Source: Rhizobiales bacterium 62-17 (lineage in GTDB: Bacteria; Pseudomonadota; Alphaproteobacteria; Rhizobiales; Beijerinckiaceae). Taken from it: DNA of 64,000 nucleotides. Of this stretch, positions 48,846-57,137 are shown one piece after another. Where the stretch lies: positions 23,368-87,367 of the forward strand of contig MKVW01000007.1 in the NCBI GenBank assembly GCA_001898965.1. Reading direction: 5' to 3'. Every line of letters starts with the position of its first letter. Position 1 is the stretch's first letter. The notes below the pieces were generated by a model. It was given only the letters and a program-made list of their open reading frames with translations. It was not told where the DNA came from and made no database searches. Both the position numbers and the translations under genes were made by a program.

Positions 48846-49777
48846 AAGCGCTGCTGCATCTCAATCTCGGCCCCGCCTCCGAAGCGATTTTCGCCAAGGC
48901 GACATTTCCGGACATCGTTCCTGTGGGCGAAAGCGACTGGGACAGGTTTTACCAGGAACTCGCCGACACCGAAGTGCTGCTGCACAGCCTCGTGCCCGTG
49001 ACGAAAGAGATCATCTCGCGCGCACCGCACCTGCGGCTGATCCAGAAGATCGGCATCGGCGTCAATACGATCGACCTCAACGCGGCACGCGAGGCCGGCA
49101 TCGCCGTCGCCAATATGCCGGGTACCAATACACAAGCGGTGGCCGAACATGCGCTTGGCCTGATGCTGGCGGTGCTGCGCAAGGTCGGCGATCTCGATCG
49201 GGCGCTGCGCACGCAGGACTGGGTGCCATCGACCGCGGCGAAGGAAGGCATCGGCGAAATCTCCGGCAGTACCATCGGCCTGATTGGCTACGGCGCCGTC
49301 GGCCAACGTCTCGCGCCCGTGCTCGCCGCGCTTGGCGCCAAAGTGCAGGTGTGGTCACGTTCGATGCAAGGCGACGGACATGCCGAAGCCATCGCGCTCG
49401 ACAAGTTGCTGTCCACCAGCAATATCATTTCATTGCATGTGCCGTTCACGCCACAGACCGACAAGTTCATTGGCCGTGAGGCTTTTGCCGCCATGCGGCC
49501 CGACACAATTCTCATCAACACGGCGCGCGGTGAATTGGTGGATGAAGCGGCTTTGGTCGAAGCTCTACAGCAGAAGCGAATTGCCGGCGCCGGCCTCGAT
49601 GTCTTTCATAATGAACCGCGGCCGGCCCTGGCGGCGCTGCGCGCCTCTCCGAATGTGATTCTGACGCCGCATATCGCCTGGCTGACGCCGCAGACATTGG
49701 CTCGTAGTTTCGACGTCATCACCGAGAACTGTCGCCGGCTTGGAGCCGGCGAACCGCTGTTACATCGGGTCGTTTAA
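48842..49777 (+). CDS. D-2-hydroxyacid dehydrogenase
   Basis: A 311-residue NAD(P)-dependent D-isomer 2-hydroxyacid dehydrogenase. The Rossmann motif is GLIGYGAVGQRLAPVL; the catalytic triad is Arg in NTARGELV, Glu in DVFHNEP and His in LTPHIAW. The N-terminal catalytic domain is standard. Start 48842 overlaps the enolase stop, so it belongs to the kinase-enolase operon. It would interconvert a 2-oxoacid and a 2-hydroxyacid, for example the product of the preceding enzymes. Confidence 0.9.
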   Translation: MKALLHLNLGPASEAIFAKATFPDIVPVGESDWDRFYQELADTEVLLHSLVPVTKEIISRAPHLRLIQKIGIGVNTIDLNAAREAGIAVANMPGTNTQAVAEHALGLMLAVLRKVGDLDRALRTQDWVPSTAAKEGIGEISGSTIGLIGYGAVGQRLAPVLAALGAKVQVWSRSMQGDGHAEAIALDKLLSTSNIISLHVPFTPQTDKFIGREAFAAMRPDTILINTARGELVDEAALVEALQQKRIAGAGLDVFHNEPRPALAALRASPNVILTPHIAWLTPQTLARSFDVITENCRRLGAGEPLLHRVV

Positions 49778-49794
49778 AGCTTAGTCCCAGGAAC

Positions 49795-50097
49795 TCAATC
49801 CCAAGCCGAAACGGAGGAGATGGTGTCGGCGCGCGCCGTCACCTGATAGCGCAGATCGCCATCGCAACGGGCAACCAGTTCGTTGCTGTCGCCGCTCGAG
49901 CGCAGCATGCGGGTCTCGACCAGGTTGTCGCAACGATAGCCGTTCTGACGGATGGCGCTGACGATCTCGCCTTGGCGTGCCGTCGTCACATTGACCTTGA
50001 CCCCGTCCGATACGGGCGGCTGAATCATGTTGGCGCCAATAATAACGGCTGCCGTCGCTGCCAAACCGACGATGCCGAATATGGGGGTGAAACGCAT
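49795..50097 (-). CDS. Small exported or membrane-anchored protein, unknown
   Basis: A 100-residue protein: hydrophobic N-terminus (MRFTPIFGIVGLAATAAVIIG) that may be an uncleaved signal, then a soluble part with NVTTARQGEIVSAIRQNGYRCDNLVE and two cysteines likely forming a disulfide. GGAGG precedes ATG 50097. It converges on the dehydrogenase with a 17-nt gap. I do not recognise the family. Confidence 0.6.
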   Translation of the reverse strand: MRFTPIFGIVGLAATAAVIIGANMIQPPVSDGVKVNVTTARQGEIVSAIRQNGYRCDNLVETRMLRSSGDSNELVARCDGDLRYQVTARADTISSVSAWD

Positions 50098-50321
50098 ATG
50101 GTGCAACCTCCGCAAAAAGGCGCGCGGGTGCGCCGGATTCGGACCATGCCAGCGGCAGAGGGCGAGACTGGGGCAAAACCGGGACGAAATGGGGCAGCTG
50201 TGCCAGCCGATTTTACCGTGCGCTATAAGGATGTTGCTGATCTTTCTTTGATCTCTATGATATCGCGTTACGATCTGTCGTTCACGGCCATCCAAGCCAA
50301 CACTCAGTAAGGAAGAAACTG

Positions 50322-50459
50322 ATGCGCCGCGCGGCATCGCTCATAATCGTCATGATCACCCTCACGGGCTGCCAAACGATCACCAAACCACCTTCGGAAA
50401 AGCATGAGTGCGTGGTTACTCCTGCCGAATTGGTTGAGTGCTCTGTCGCCGGCTCCTGA
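50322..50459 (+). CDS. Small lipoprotein, 45 residues
   Basis: A short frame behind AAGGA. MRRAASLIIVMITLTGCQTI has the charged N-terminus, hydrophobic core and lipobox LTGC of a lipoprotein; the mature part is about 29 residues with two more cysteines. Size makes the call tentative, but the lipobox and ribosome-binding site agree. The gap 50460-50662 holds nothing else recognised. Confidence 0.55.
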   Translation: MRRAASLIIVMITLTGCQTITKPPSEKHECVVTPAELVECSVAGS

Positions 50460-50662
50460 GATCGGTCGGCAGTCTTTGCCCCCGTTTTGCCTGGACAACA
50501 CCAGCTGCAGCGGCATCGGCGCCGACACACAGGCCCTCGGTCCCGCCCGCCAAGTGCCCCTTGGATATTCCATCGGCTCATGTCCAACGGAGGAGTTTTC
50601 CCTTTAGCCGTCCCGCCCGTTGCGCCACTTTTCCCGACAGGTGGCGCATTCTGGAGGGGCAA

Positions 50663-51649
50663 ATGAGCATGACATTCACGCGGCGTGATGGCCTGAAGTT
50701 TCTGGCCGCGTCAGCCGTCATGGCGAGCGCCACCCCGCTGTTGGCGCAAAGCAAGACCACGCGCCTCATTCTGCTCGGCACTGGCGGTGGCCCGACGCCG
50801 CTGCCGACGCGCAACCAGCCGGCGCGCGTTCTCATCGTCAACAACGAGCCCTATGTCGTCGACGCCGGCAATGCGGTCGGCCGGCAATTGGAACTGGCCG
50901 GCATCGGCTTGCAACGCGTGGCGAAAATTTTCATCACCCATCACCACGACGACCATAACGCCGATCTCGGCACGCTCATGGGCCTCGCCTGGTCGAACGG
51001 CCGCTCGCAACCGATCGACGCTTATGGACCGCCAGGCACCAAGGCGATGATCGAAGCCTACAAGGCCTATTTCGCGCCCAATGCCGCCGTGCGTATGAAA
51101 TATGATGGGCGTAGCGCCGACCCGGCCAAACTCTTCGCCGGCCATGACGTGACGCCCGGCGCGATCTATGGCGACAAGAACATCAAGGTGACTGCCGCCG
51201 AGAACACACATTATCCCGATCACGGCCACGACGGCGCGCAACATCATCTCTCGCTGAGCTATCGTTTCGAAACGCCTGACCGTGTGGTGGTGTTCAGTGG
51301 CGATACAGCAGCAAGCGACGAAGTCATCGCGCTCGCAAAAGGCGCCGATGTGCTCGTTCACGAAGTCATCCACGAGGAACACACTCGCGCTCTGTTCACC
51401 AAAAAGTTCGCCGAACAAGGCCGCTCGCCCGAGGAAGCGCAACGGGTGCTAAAAGCGGTGCTCGCCATTCACACATCGGTGGAGCAAGTCGGCAAGATCG
51501 CAGCTGCAGCGGGCGTGAAGACCGTCGTCCTCAATCATTTCGTGCCGGGTTTCGATCCGACCATGACCGATGATATGTGGGCCGATGGCGTGCGCAAGAA
51601 TTTTCCCGGCAAAGTGATCGTTGGCCGCGATTTGATGGAAGTCGATTAG
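50663..51649 (+). CDS. Tat-exported MBL-fold hydrolase (arylsulfatase/RNase Z-like)
   Basis: A 328-residue MBL-fold enzyme with a twin-arginine signal (TRRDGLKFLAASAVMASA, mature after LLAQS). The metal motif HHHDDH is at about residues 93-98; FSGDTAASDE and NHF near the C-terminus complete the site. It resembles the AtsA-type arylsulfatase or phosphodiesterase MBL group. Start 50663 has TGGAGGGG upstream; a longer frame through the intergenic space is rejected. The last 4 nt overlap the convergent LysR gene. Confidence 0.87.
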   Translation: MSMTFTRRDGLKFLAASAVMASATPLLAQSKTTRLILLGTGGGPTPLPTRNQPARVLIVNNEPYVVDAGNAVGRQLELAGIGLQRVAKIFITHHHDDHNADLGTLMGLAWSNGRSQPIDAYGPPGTKAMIEAYKAYFAPNAAVRMKYDGRSADPAKLFAGHDVTPGAIYGDKNIKVTAAENTHYPDHGHDGAQHHLSLSYRFETPDRVVVFSGDTAASDEVIALAKGADVLVHEVIHEEHTRALFTKKFAEQGRSPEEAQRVLKAVLAIHTSVEQVGKIAAAAGVKTVVLNHFVPGFDPTMTDDMWADGVRKNFPGKVIVGRDLMEVD

Positions 51650-52542
51650 CGCGGCTCGGCGCACACCTCCCGCACGCAACCACGCAGCCAGCGATGGGCC
51701 GGATCGGCATCGAGCCGCGGATGCCAGAGCAAGGAGATGTCCAACTCCGGCAGATCGAAAGGCAGCGCGAAATCATACATGCTGTCGCGCAGATAGACGG
51801 TGTGTCGCTCCGGCACGGTGGCGATCAAATCGCTCGCCCGCGCCAGCACCAGCGCCGCGGGAAAGCTGCCAACGAACGTGGCGATCGGCCGTTCAAGCCT
51901 GAGCCGTTGCAGCGCCTCGTCGATCGGCCCCTTATTCAGCCGCCGGCGCGACACGGCGATGTGCTGGCCGGACGCATAGCGAGCCGTTGTCATCTTGCCT
52001 TTGCTCAACGGATGGCCAGCGCGCACGACGCCAATGAAGCGATCGCGGAACAAAGCCTGCGCGCGCACTTCCGGCCCGGTCGTATCGCCAATGACACCCG
52101 TTTCCAGATCGACCGTGCCTTCACGCAGCGGCGTGCTGTCCTTGTCGGGCTTGGGCAGAAAATAGAGCCGCACGCCGGGGGCTTCGCGGGCGATGCGCGC
52201 CAACAGGGCCGGCCCAAACGTTTCGACGAAACCTTCGCGGCTACGCAAAGTGAAGGTGCGCTCCAGCTTCCGAAGATCGAGCTGCTCGGTGGGGCGCAAA
52301 ACCGCCTCCCCGTCCTCGACCAGATGGCGCACCCTTTCCCGCAGCTCCACCGCGCGCGGCGTCGGCACGAGGCCGCGTCCGGCCCGCACCAGCAGCGGAT
52401 CGCCTGTGGTTTCGCGCAGCCGCGCCAAAGCCCGGCTCATCGCCGACGGGCTCAGCCGCAGTTTTTGGGCGGCGCGCGCCACGCTGCCCTCGGCGAGCAG
52501 CACATCCAGGGTGACGAGGAGATTGAGATCGGGCCGCGACAT
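51646..52542 (-). CDS. LysR-family regulator
   Basis: A 298-residue LysR regulator; MSRPDLNLLVTLDVLLAEGS and the helix-turn-helix AQKLRLSPSAMSRALARLRE (NodD/LinR-like subgroup). It is divergent from an MFS exporter gene, with a 125-nt gap containing GGCGCC-ATCGAA-GGCGCC just before the MFS start. It likely controls that exporter. Confidence 0.9.
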   Translation of the reverse strand: MSRPDLNLLVTLDVLLAEGSVARAAQKLRLSPSAMSRALARLRETTGDPLLVRAGRGLVPTPRAVELRERVRHLVEDGEAVLRPTEQLDLRKLERTFTLRSREGFVETFGPALLARIAREAPGVRLYFLPKPDKDSTPLREGTVDLETGVIGDTTGPEVRAQALFRDRFIGVVRAGHPLSKGKMTTARYASGQHIAVSRRRLNKGPIDEALQRLRLERPIATFVGSFPAALVLARASDLIATVPERHTVYLRDSMYDFALPFDLPELDISLLWHPRLDADPAHRWLRGCVREVCAEPR

Positions 52543-52667
52543 GGGCCAAGTCTATCCAGACATGGCGTCAGACGCACGAATAAAGTGCAAATGATGCGCC
52601 TTCCGCCATATCCAGGCGCGGACTAGGTGGGAGACGGCGCCATCGAAGGCGCCGGAAAGGCCCTCTC

Positions 52668-54065
52668 ATGGCATCCCCCTCCCCGCGCCGGGCCCTCGCC
52701 GCCCTGTCGCTTTCCATGCTGCTGTCGTCGCTGGGTATCAGTATCGCCAATGTCGGCCTGCCGACCCTGGCGCAGGTTTTCGATGCACCGTTTCAGGCGG
52801 TGCAGTGGATCGTGCTGGCCTATCTCCTGACCATCACCAGTTTGATCGTCAGCGCGGGCCGGCTGGGGGATCTGATCGGCCGGCGCCGCCTGCTGCTGGG
52901 CGGCCTCGCCCTGTTCACGATGGCCTCACTCCTCTCCGGCATCGCGCCGACGCTTGGCTGGCTGATCGGCGCGCGGGCGCTGCAGGGGCTTGGTGCGTGC
53001 GTGATGATGGCGCTCACCATGGCCTTCGTCGGCGAGACCGTGCCGAAGGAACGCACCGGCAGCGCCATGGGTTTGCTCGGCACCATGTCGGCAGTCGGCA
53101 CAGCGCTTGGTCCTTCTCTTGGCGGCGTTTTGATCGCAGCCTTTGGCTGGCCCGCCATCTTCCTCATCAATGCGCCGCTGGGCGTGCTGGCCTTCGCCCT
53201 CGCCTATTGTTACCTGCCGACGGATCGCGCCCCTGCGAAAGCCACTCGGCCTGGTTTCGATCTAGCGGGCACGGCGCTTTTGGCCACCGCTCTTGCCGCC
53301 TATGCGCTGGCGATGACCATCGGCCGCGGCCAGTTCGGCTTCACCAATCTGGCGCTGCTCTTGGCCTTCGCGATCGGCACGGCGCTGTTCGTTCGCGTTG
53401 AAGCGCGTGTGCCTTCGCCGCTCATCCGCCTGCCAGTCCTTGCCGACCCCGCCTTGCGGACGGGCCTCATCATGAGCGCGCTCGTCTCGACGGTGATCAT
53501 GGCGACCTTTGTCGTCGGTCCGTTCTATCTGTCTCAAGGGTTGGGTCTCGATACGGCCCATGTCGGAGCGGTGATGTCGATCGGCCCGCTCACGGCCGCA
53601 CTGACCGGCGTGCCCGCCGGTCGCATCGCCGATCGGTTCGGCGCCGCGCGCATGACCGTTATCGGCCTGAGCGCATTGACGATCGGTTGCGCGTTGTTGG
53701 CTACGCTGCCTGCACATCTCGGCATACCCGGCTATGTCGTGCCGCTCGTCATTTGCACCCTGGGCTATGCGCTGTTTCAGACAGCCAATAACACCGCCGT
53801 CATGGCGGAGATCCAAGCGGAGCAGCGCGGTGTCGTTTCCGGCATGCTTAGCCTGTCGCGCAATCTCGGCCTCGTCACCGGAGCCTCCGTCATGGGCGCG
53901 ATCTTCGCCTTCGCTTCCAGCGGCCGTGCAGCCTCCGATCCAGGAGCCGCTGCCACGGGCCTTGCCGTCACCTTCGCGGTGGCGACGGTCTTGATGTTCG
54001 CCGCACTCGTCCTTGCCGTCCGGAGCCCGGCTCGCGCCCTGGCTGAACCGCAGCCGGGCGAATAA
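52668..54065 (+). CDS. MFS drug exporter, DHA2-like
   Basis: A 465-residue major facilitator with 12-14 membrane helices. The motif A-type loop is GRLGDLIGRRRLLLGGL, motif C-type is LGTMSAVGTALGPSLGGVL; QWIVLAYLLTITSLI and INAPLG are typical EmrB/QacA-type segments. Probable proton-driven export of toxic organics. Divergent from its likely LysR regulator. Confidence 0.9.
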   Translation: MASPSPRRALAALSLSMLLSSLGISIANVGLPTLAQVFDAPFQAVQWIVLAYLLTITSLIVSAGRLGDLIGRRRLLLGGLALFTMASLLSGIAPTLGWLIGARALQGLGACVMMALTMAFVGETVPKERTGSAMGLLGTMSAVGTALGPSLGGVLIAAFGWPAIFLINAPLGVLAFALAYCYLPTDRAPAKATRPGFDLAGTALLATALAAYALAMTIGRGQFGFTNLALLLAFAIGTALFVRVEARVPSPLIRLPVLADPALRTGLIMSALVSTVIMATFVVGPFYLSQGLGLDTAHVGAVMSIGPLTAALTGVPAGRIADRFGAARMTVIGLSALTIGCALLATLPAHLGIPGYVVPLVICTLGYALFQTANNTAVMAEIQAEQRGVVSGMLSLSRNLGLVTGASVMGAIFAFASSGRAASDPGAAATGLAVTFAVATVLMFAALVLAVRSPARALAEPQPGE

Positions 54066-54200
54066 GAATCGTGACAGACGGTTAGCGAAACAATCGGACC
54101 GCCGTATTTGACGCGCAATTGCTTGCTAACTTCATGTCATCGCCAGTGTGCGTGTGAGTCTCCTGGGGGGCTGTTTTAGCTTTGCAAAGGAGATGATCTC

Positions 54201-54629
54201 ATGTGCGATTATAGCCTGCATTCGGTTGCGTCTCGTCCGGCCAAGGTTGGCGAGCGATTAACGTCAACGCGTTTCCCCAACACCACAACCCGCGGTTTTG
54301 CCGCCGTCGGCGATCCCGAAACAGCGGTATGCCTGCTGCCAGGGACTGAAATCGCCTTCGATAAAAATGTCGAGTTCGAGCGCGGGCTCTTCTCGACGAA
54401 AAAAACGGGCAGCGCCTCGGCGAGATTCCGCCAAGTGAATATCGAACAGCCGAACTGCCACCATGACGCGCTCGAACTGTCGGACGGACAGATCGTCCTC
54501 GTCACCGAGCTGCGTTCGGGACAATTCGCCACGGTGCTGCAACTGCCGGTTACAGATCAGCCGGAAAATAGCTCGGCCAAACAACCGGAAGTGGCGCCGG
54601 CTCGCGAAACGCTCGACAGCCTGTTTTAG
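54201..54629 (+). CDS. Conserved hypothetical protein (MCDYSLHSVASRPAKVG)
   Basis: A 142-residue soluble protein. The N-terminus MCDYSLHSVASRPAKVGE and TTRGFAAVGDPETAVCLLPGTEIAF look highly constrained; I believe related proteins are common in alphaproteobacteria, but no function is known. A CNHH-like NCHHDALELSDGQ could bind metal. AAGGAG precedes the ATG. It ends before a hairpin and the tRNA-Cys gene. The gap 54066-54200 shows no other gene. Confidence 0.7.
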   Translation: MCDYSLHSVASRPAKVGERLTSTRFPNTTTRGFAAVGDPETAVCLLPGTEIAFDKNVEFERGLFSTKKTGSASARFRQVNIEQPNCHHDALELSDGQIVLVTELRSGQFATVLQLPVTDQPENSSAKQPEVAPARETLDSLF

Positions 54630-54650
54630 CGGGCTGGACGACTCACTTCA

Positions 54651-54685
54651 TGTCGCCGCCCGGCGCAAGCCGGACGGTGGCGACA
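54651..54685 (+). terminator. Hairpin after the conserved hypothetical gene
   Basis: TGTCGCC / GGCGACA with inner GC pairing, followed by a second small hairpin TGCGG-GCGAAAG-CCGCA and an A/T-rich stretch. A terminator is likely. Confidence 0.5.
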
Positions 54686-54737
54686 TCTGCGGGCGAAAGC
54701 CGCAAGAAAATTATTATAAATCAATATATTGGAAGTT

Positions 54738-54811
54738 TGGAGGCCTCGGAGGGAATCGAACCCCCGTACAAGGATTTGCAGTCCTCTGCGTAGCCACTCC
54801 GCCACGAGGCC
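54738..54811 (-). tRNA. tRNA-Cys (GCA)
   Basis: Cloverleaf on the minus strand: acceptor GGCCTCG/CGAGGCC, anticodon loop CTGCAAA with GCA, T-loop GTTCGATTC. U73 discriminator, diagnostic for tRNA-Cys, and encoded CCA (54740-54738). Confidence 0.95.
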
Positions 54812-55042
54812 TCACCCGGGGCCCAAAGGCCGTGCCGGAGCCGCGCTCTTAGCAAAGGATTCGGTGCCCCGGCAAGGCTTTATGCCAATTTCTTCCGCCG
54901 AAAGCCGGCGATATCCCGATTGTTCATGGGCGAGGACATTCAATCGACACATGAATTTGGATAATCCCCATCTTGCGCACCGATTTGCATTTGCATTTCG
55001 CGCACGCCTTGCTATACGCAGCGGCGTCCGCAAGGGCCCTGA

Positions 55043-55118
55043 TCCCCGATAGCTCAGTTGGTAGAGCATTCGACTGTTAATCGAATGGTCGCAGGTTCGA
55101 GTCCTGCTCGGGGAGCCA
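55043..55118 (+). tRNA. tRNA-Asn (GTT)
   Basis: Acceptor TCCCCGA/TCGGGGA, D-arm with AGCTCAGTTGGTAGAGC, anticodon loop CTGTTAA with GTT, T-loop GTTCGAGTC, G73 and encoded CCA. Confidence 0.96.
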
Positions 55119-55243
55119 GCATCTCACATAGCCAGACGATCGCCGAAATGGCGACGGCTTTGCACGCCAACTCCGGCTGCAAAGGCCAGTTGAGTTACCT
55201 CTCAAGAGTGGACGTCCCGCCGAGGTGCGTTTCCTGACCTGCG

Positions 55244-55747
55244 TTATTCGCCTGCGCTGGAAAGCAATTCGTCGAGCTGCTCCAGCTGCTCCGGCAATGC
55301 GGCCGCCGAGCCCTGCAGCGCTTCCTCAAGCGCCTCCTTGGACGGATAGACTTCGTGAAACTTTAGCAGCGTCTTCCCGCCTAGGTCCTCGAAGGTCACG
55401 GTTGTGACCGCGCCCTCTTCGCCCTCGTCGTTGGTCCAGACGATGCGCTCGTCCGGCACGACCTCGAGATACTTGCCGTAAAAGGCGATGGTGTCTGAAC
55501 CGCCGGCGCTGAATTCCAGCCGATATTTGCCGCCGGTCCGGACATCCATATCGCACGATACGAGCGAAACGCCGGATACCGATTTTGGCATCCACCAGCG
55601 CTGGAACAGCTCGGGCTGGCTCCACGCCCCGTAAACCGTGCTCGGCGGCGCATTGAATGTCCGCGTTACGACGAGCTCGCGATCGCCTTTGCGTTCGACG
55701 GACGTGCGGTTCTGCGCGCCACCTGCGCTGCTAGCTTGCCTGGCCAT
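55244..55747 (-). CDS. SRPBCC/AHSA1-domain protein
   Basis: A 167-residue START/AHSA1-fold protein. LVVTRTFNAPPSTVYGAWSQPELFQRWWMP (in segments) and VVPDERIVWTNDEGEEG are the family signatures. N-terminal residues 1-20 are a short polar extension. Together with the preceding ArsR gene (17-nt overlap) it is the common ArsR-AHSA1 pair. Role unknown, possibly binding a hydrophobic ligand. Confidence 0.9.
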   Translation of the reverse strand: MARQASSAGGAQNRTSVERKGDRELVVTRTFNAPPSTVYGAWSQPELFQRWWMPKSVSGVSLVSCDMDVRTGGKYRLEFSAGGSDTIAFYGKYLEVVPDERIVWTNDEGEEGAVTTVTFEDLGGKTLLKFHEVYPSKEALEEALQGSAAALPEQLEQLDELLSSAGE

Positions 55748-56087
55748 CGCTTGCCTCCTGTTTCATTTCGCTGATGATTTCATCCAATGCTTCGAAGCGG
55801 GCCTCGAAGAGCTTGCGATGCGCCTCGATCCACTCGGCCTCCGCTTTGAGGCCGCGTTTCCCGAGCTTGCAGGTTCTCACCCGCCCCACCTTCTGCGTGA
55901 CGACGAACCCCGCCCGCTCCAGAACCTGGACGTGCTTCTTCAGGCCGGTCAGCGTCATCTGGAATTTATCCGCAAGACTGGTGATCGACGCGTCCCCTCG
56001 CCCAAGCTCATCGATGATCCCGCGGCGGGTCGCATCGGACAGCGCCGCAAACGAGAGATCGAGGGGAGGATTTCCATACTGAACCAT
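55731..56087 (-). CDS. ArsR-family regulator
   Basis: A 118-residue winged-helix protein: MVQYGNPPLDLSFAALSDATRRGIIDELGRGDASITSLADKF (in segments) with the recognition helix around TLTGLKKHVQVLERAGFV. No metal-binding ELCVC motif, so not a metal sensor. Overlaps the SRPBCC gene by 17 nt. Likely autoregulates the pair. Confidence 0.9.
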   Translation of the reverse strand: MVQYGNPPLDLSFAALSDATRRGIIDELGRGDASITSLADKFQMTLTGLKKHVQVLERAGFVVTQKVGRVRTCKLGKRGLKAEAEWIEAHRKLFEARFEALDEIISEMKQEASDGQAS

Positions 56088-56173
56088 ATAGTTCAGTATT
56101 TAACCCGCTCAGGCAGGAAGCGCAAGCGTCACCAATTTTCCCTGCCTGGCGGCCTGACAAGAGCGCAAAGAAA

Positions 56174-56203
56174 AGCCCCGCCGCTATCGCTAGCGGCGGG
56201 GCT
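56174..56203 (-). terminator. Rho-independent terminator of the GCGPGW-protein gene
   Basis: AGCCCCGCCGCT / AGCGGCGGGGCT, 12 bp perfect with a 6-nt loop, followed in the minus direction by TTTTCTTTG. Confidence 0.85.
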
Positions 56204-56219
56204 CTCTCATGTCTGGAAG

Positions 56220-56573
56220 TTAGCGGCCGAGCTGACGCGTGGTCGGGCCACCGAAGTTCGGACGCGGACCTGGGCCGCCCATGCCGGGGCGACCCGGACG
56301 CGGGCCGCCGTAGCCTGGACGGTGGCCGTAGCCCGGACGCGGGCCATATCCTGGGCGCGGGCCATAGCCGAAGCCAGGGCGCACCATCGGCGGCGCGAAG
56401 CCACCACGGAAGGGCACGCAGCGGCCGTAGGCGTTGCGCGTCCAGCCCGGACCGCAGCCCATGGCCACATTGGTGATGAGGGAATCGTCGGTCGTCGGTA
56501 GGCCATTCGGCATCGCCTGAGCGGCCGAGGCCATCCCGAGACAGAGAATCGCGGCGCCAATCGCAAGCTTCAT
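56220..56573 (-). CDS. Secreted GCGPGW-type Gly/Pro/Arg-rich protein
   Basis: A 117-residue exported protein: signal peptide (MKLAIGAAILCLGMASAAQA), a conserved GCGPGWTRNAYGRCVP with two cysteines, then GYGPRPGYGPRPGYGHRPGYG-like repeats. Such proteins are common in Hyphomicrobiales; function unknown. GAGCTTG precedes the start and a strong terminator follows, so it is a monocistronic gene. Confidence 0.8.
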   Translation of the reverse strand: MKLAIGAAILCLGMASAAQAMPNGLPTTDDSLITNVAMGCGPGWTRNAYGRCVPFRGGFAPPMVRPGFGYGPRPGYGPRPGYGHRPGYGGPRPGRPGMGGPGPRPNFGGPTTRQLGR

Positions 56574-56819
56574 TTCGCAAGCTCCATTAATAGAAACAGC
56601 CCTTATAAGCGCTTGGAAACATGAACAGAAGCTGAAGCCTGTGGCTTCGGATCTGGTCGCGCTCCTCCTCGCAAACGGCCTGCCCTAGCATAATCGAGAG
56701 TCGGACCGTTCCGTTGCAATTATCGGCAGCGTGGTTGACCGCCTTATAACATGCCAACATAAGTATATCTTTATATCATCTTGACATTGGGCAGAAGCCC
56801 ATCCACTCTCCCACTGTCG

Positions 56820-57021
56820 TGGTTCTCTGGGCCTGTCATCGGCGCCAGAGCTAAGAGGGAATCCGGTGAGCTCTCGCATTTCGACAGAAGTGCGATCGCG
56901 AAGCCGGAGCTGCCCCCGCAACTGTAAGCGGTGAGCCACCGTCCATCTGCGTCACTGGGGCGAAAGCTTCGGGAAGGCCGGACGGTGAGCGAAGACCCGT
57001 GAGCCAGGAGACCTGCCGCGA
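56820..57021 (+). ncRNA. Cobalamin (AdoCbl) riboswitch upstream of metE
   Basis: Class I/II cobalamin aptamer core. Conserved segments: AAGAGGGAATCCGGTG (56854-56868 region), GCTGCCCCCGCAACTGTAAG (56909-56928), CACTGGG, GGGAAGGCCG and the B12 box AGCCAGGAGACCTGCC (57002-57017). B12 binding should lower MetE synthesis, because cells with B12 can use MetH. The sequence 56574-56819 before it holds only the likely promoter region. Confidence 0.93.
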
Positions 57022-57112
57022 CACCATAGTCGTCCCTGGGCGGGGTGTCCCGGTGGTGCGCTTGCAATCGGGCGCACGCGCCCGCCTCTGCATGCGTCCG
57101 CTCGGCCTTTGC

Positions 57113-57129
57113 CCCCAAACATTTTGGGG
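57113..57129 (+). promoter_or_regulatory. metE ribosome-binding-site hairpin
   Basis: CCCCAAA-CAT-TTTGGGG, 7 bp perfect. Its 3' arm contains GGGG, the only Shine-Dalgarno-like sequence 8 nt before ATG 57138. A translational expression platform for the riboswitch is likely. Confidence 0.65.
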
Positions 57130-57137
57130 TTAAGCCG

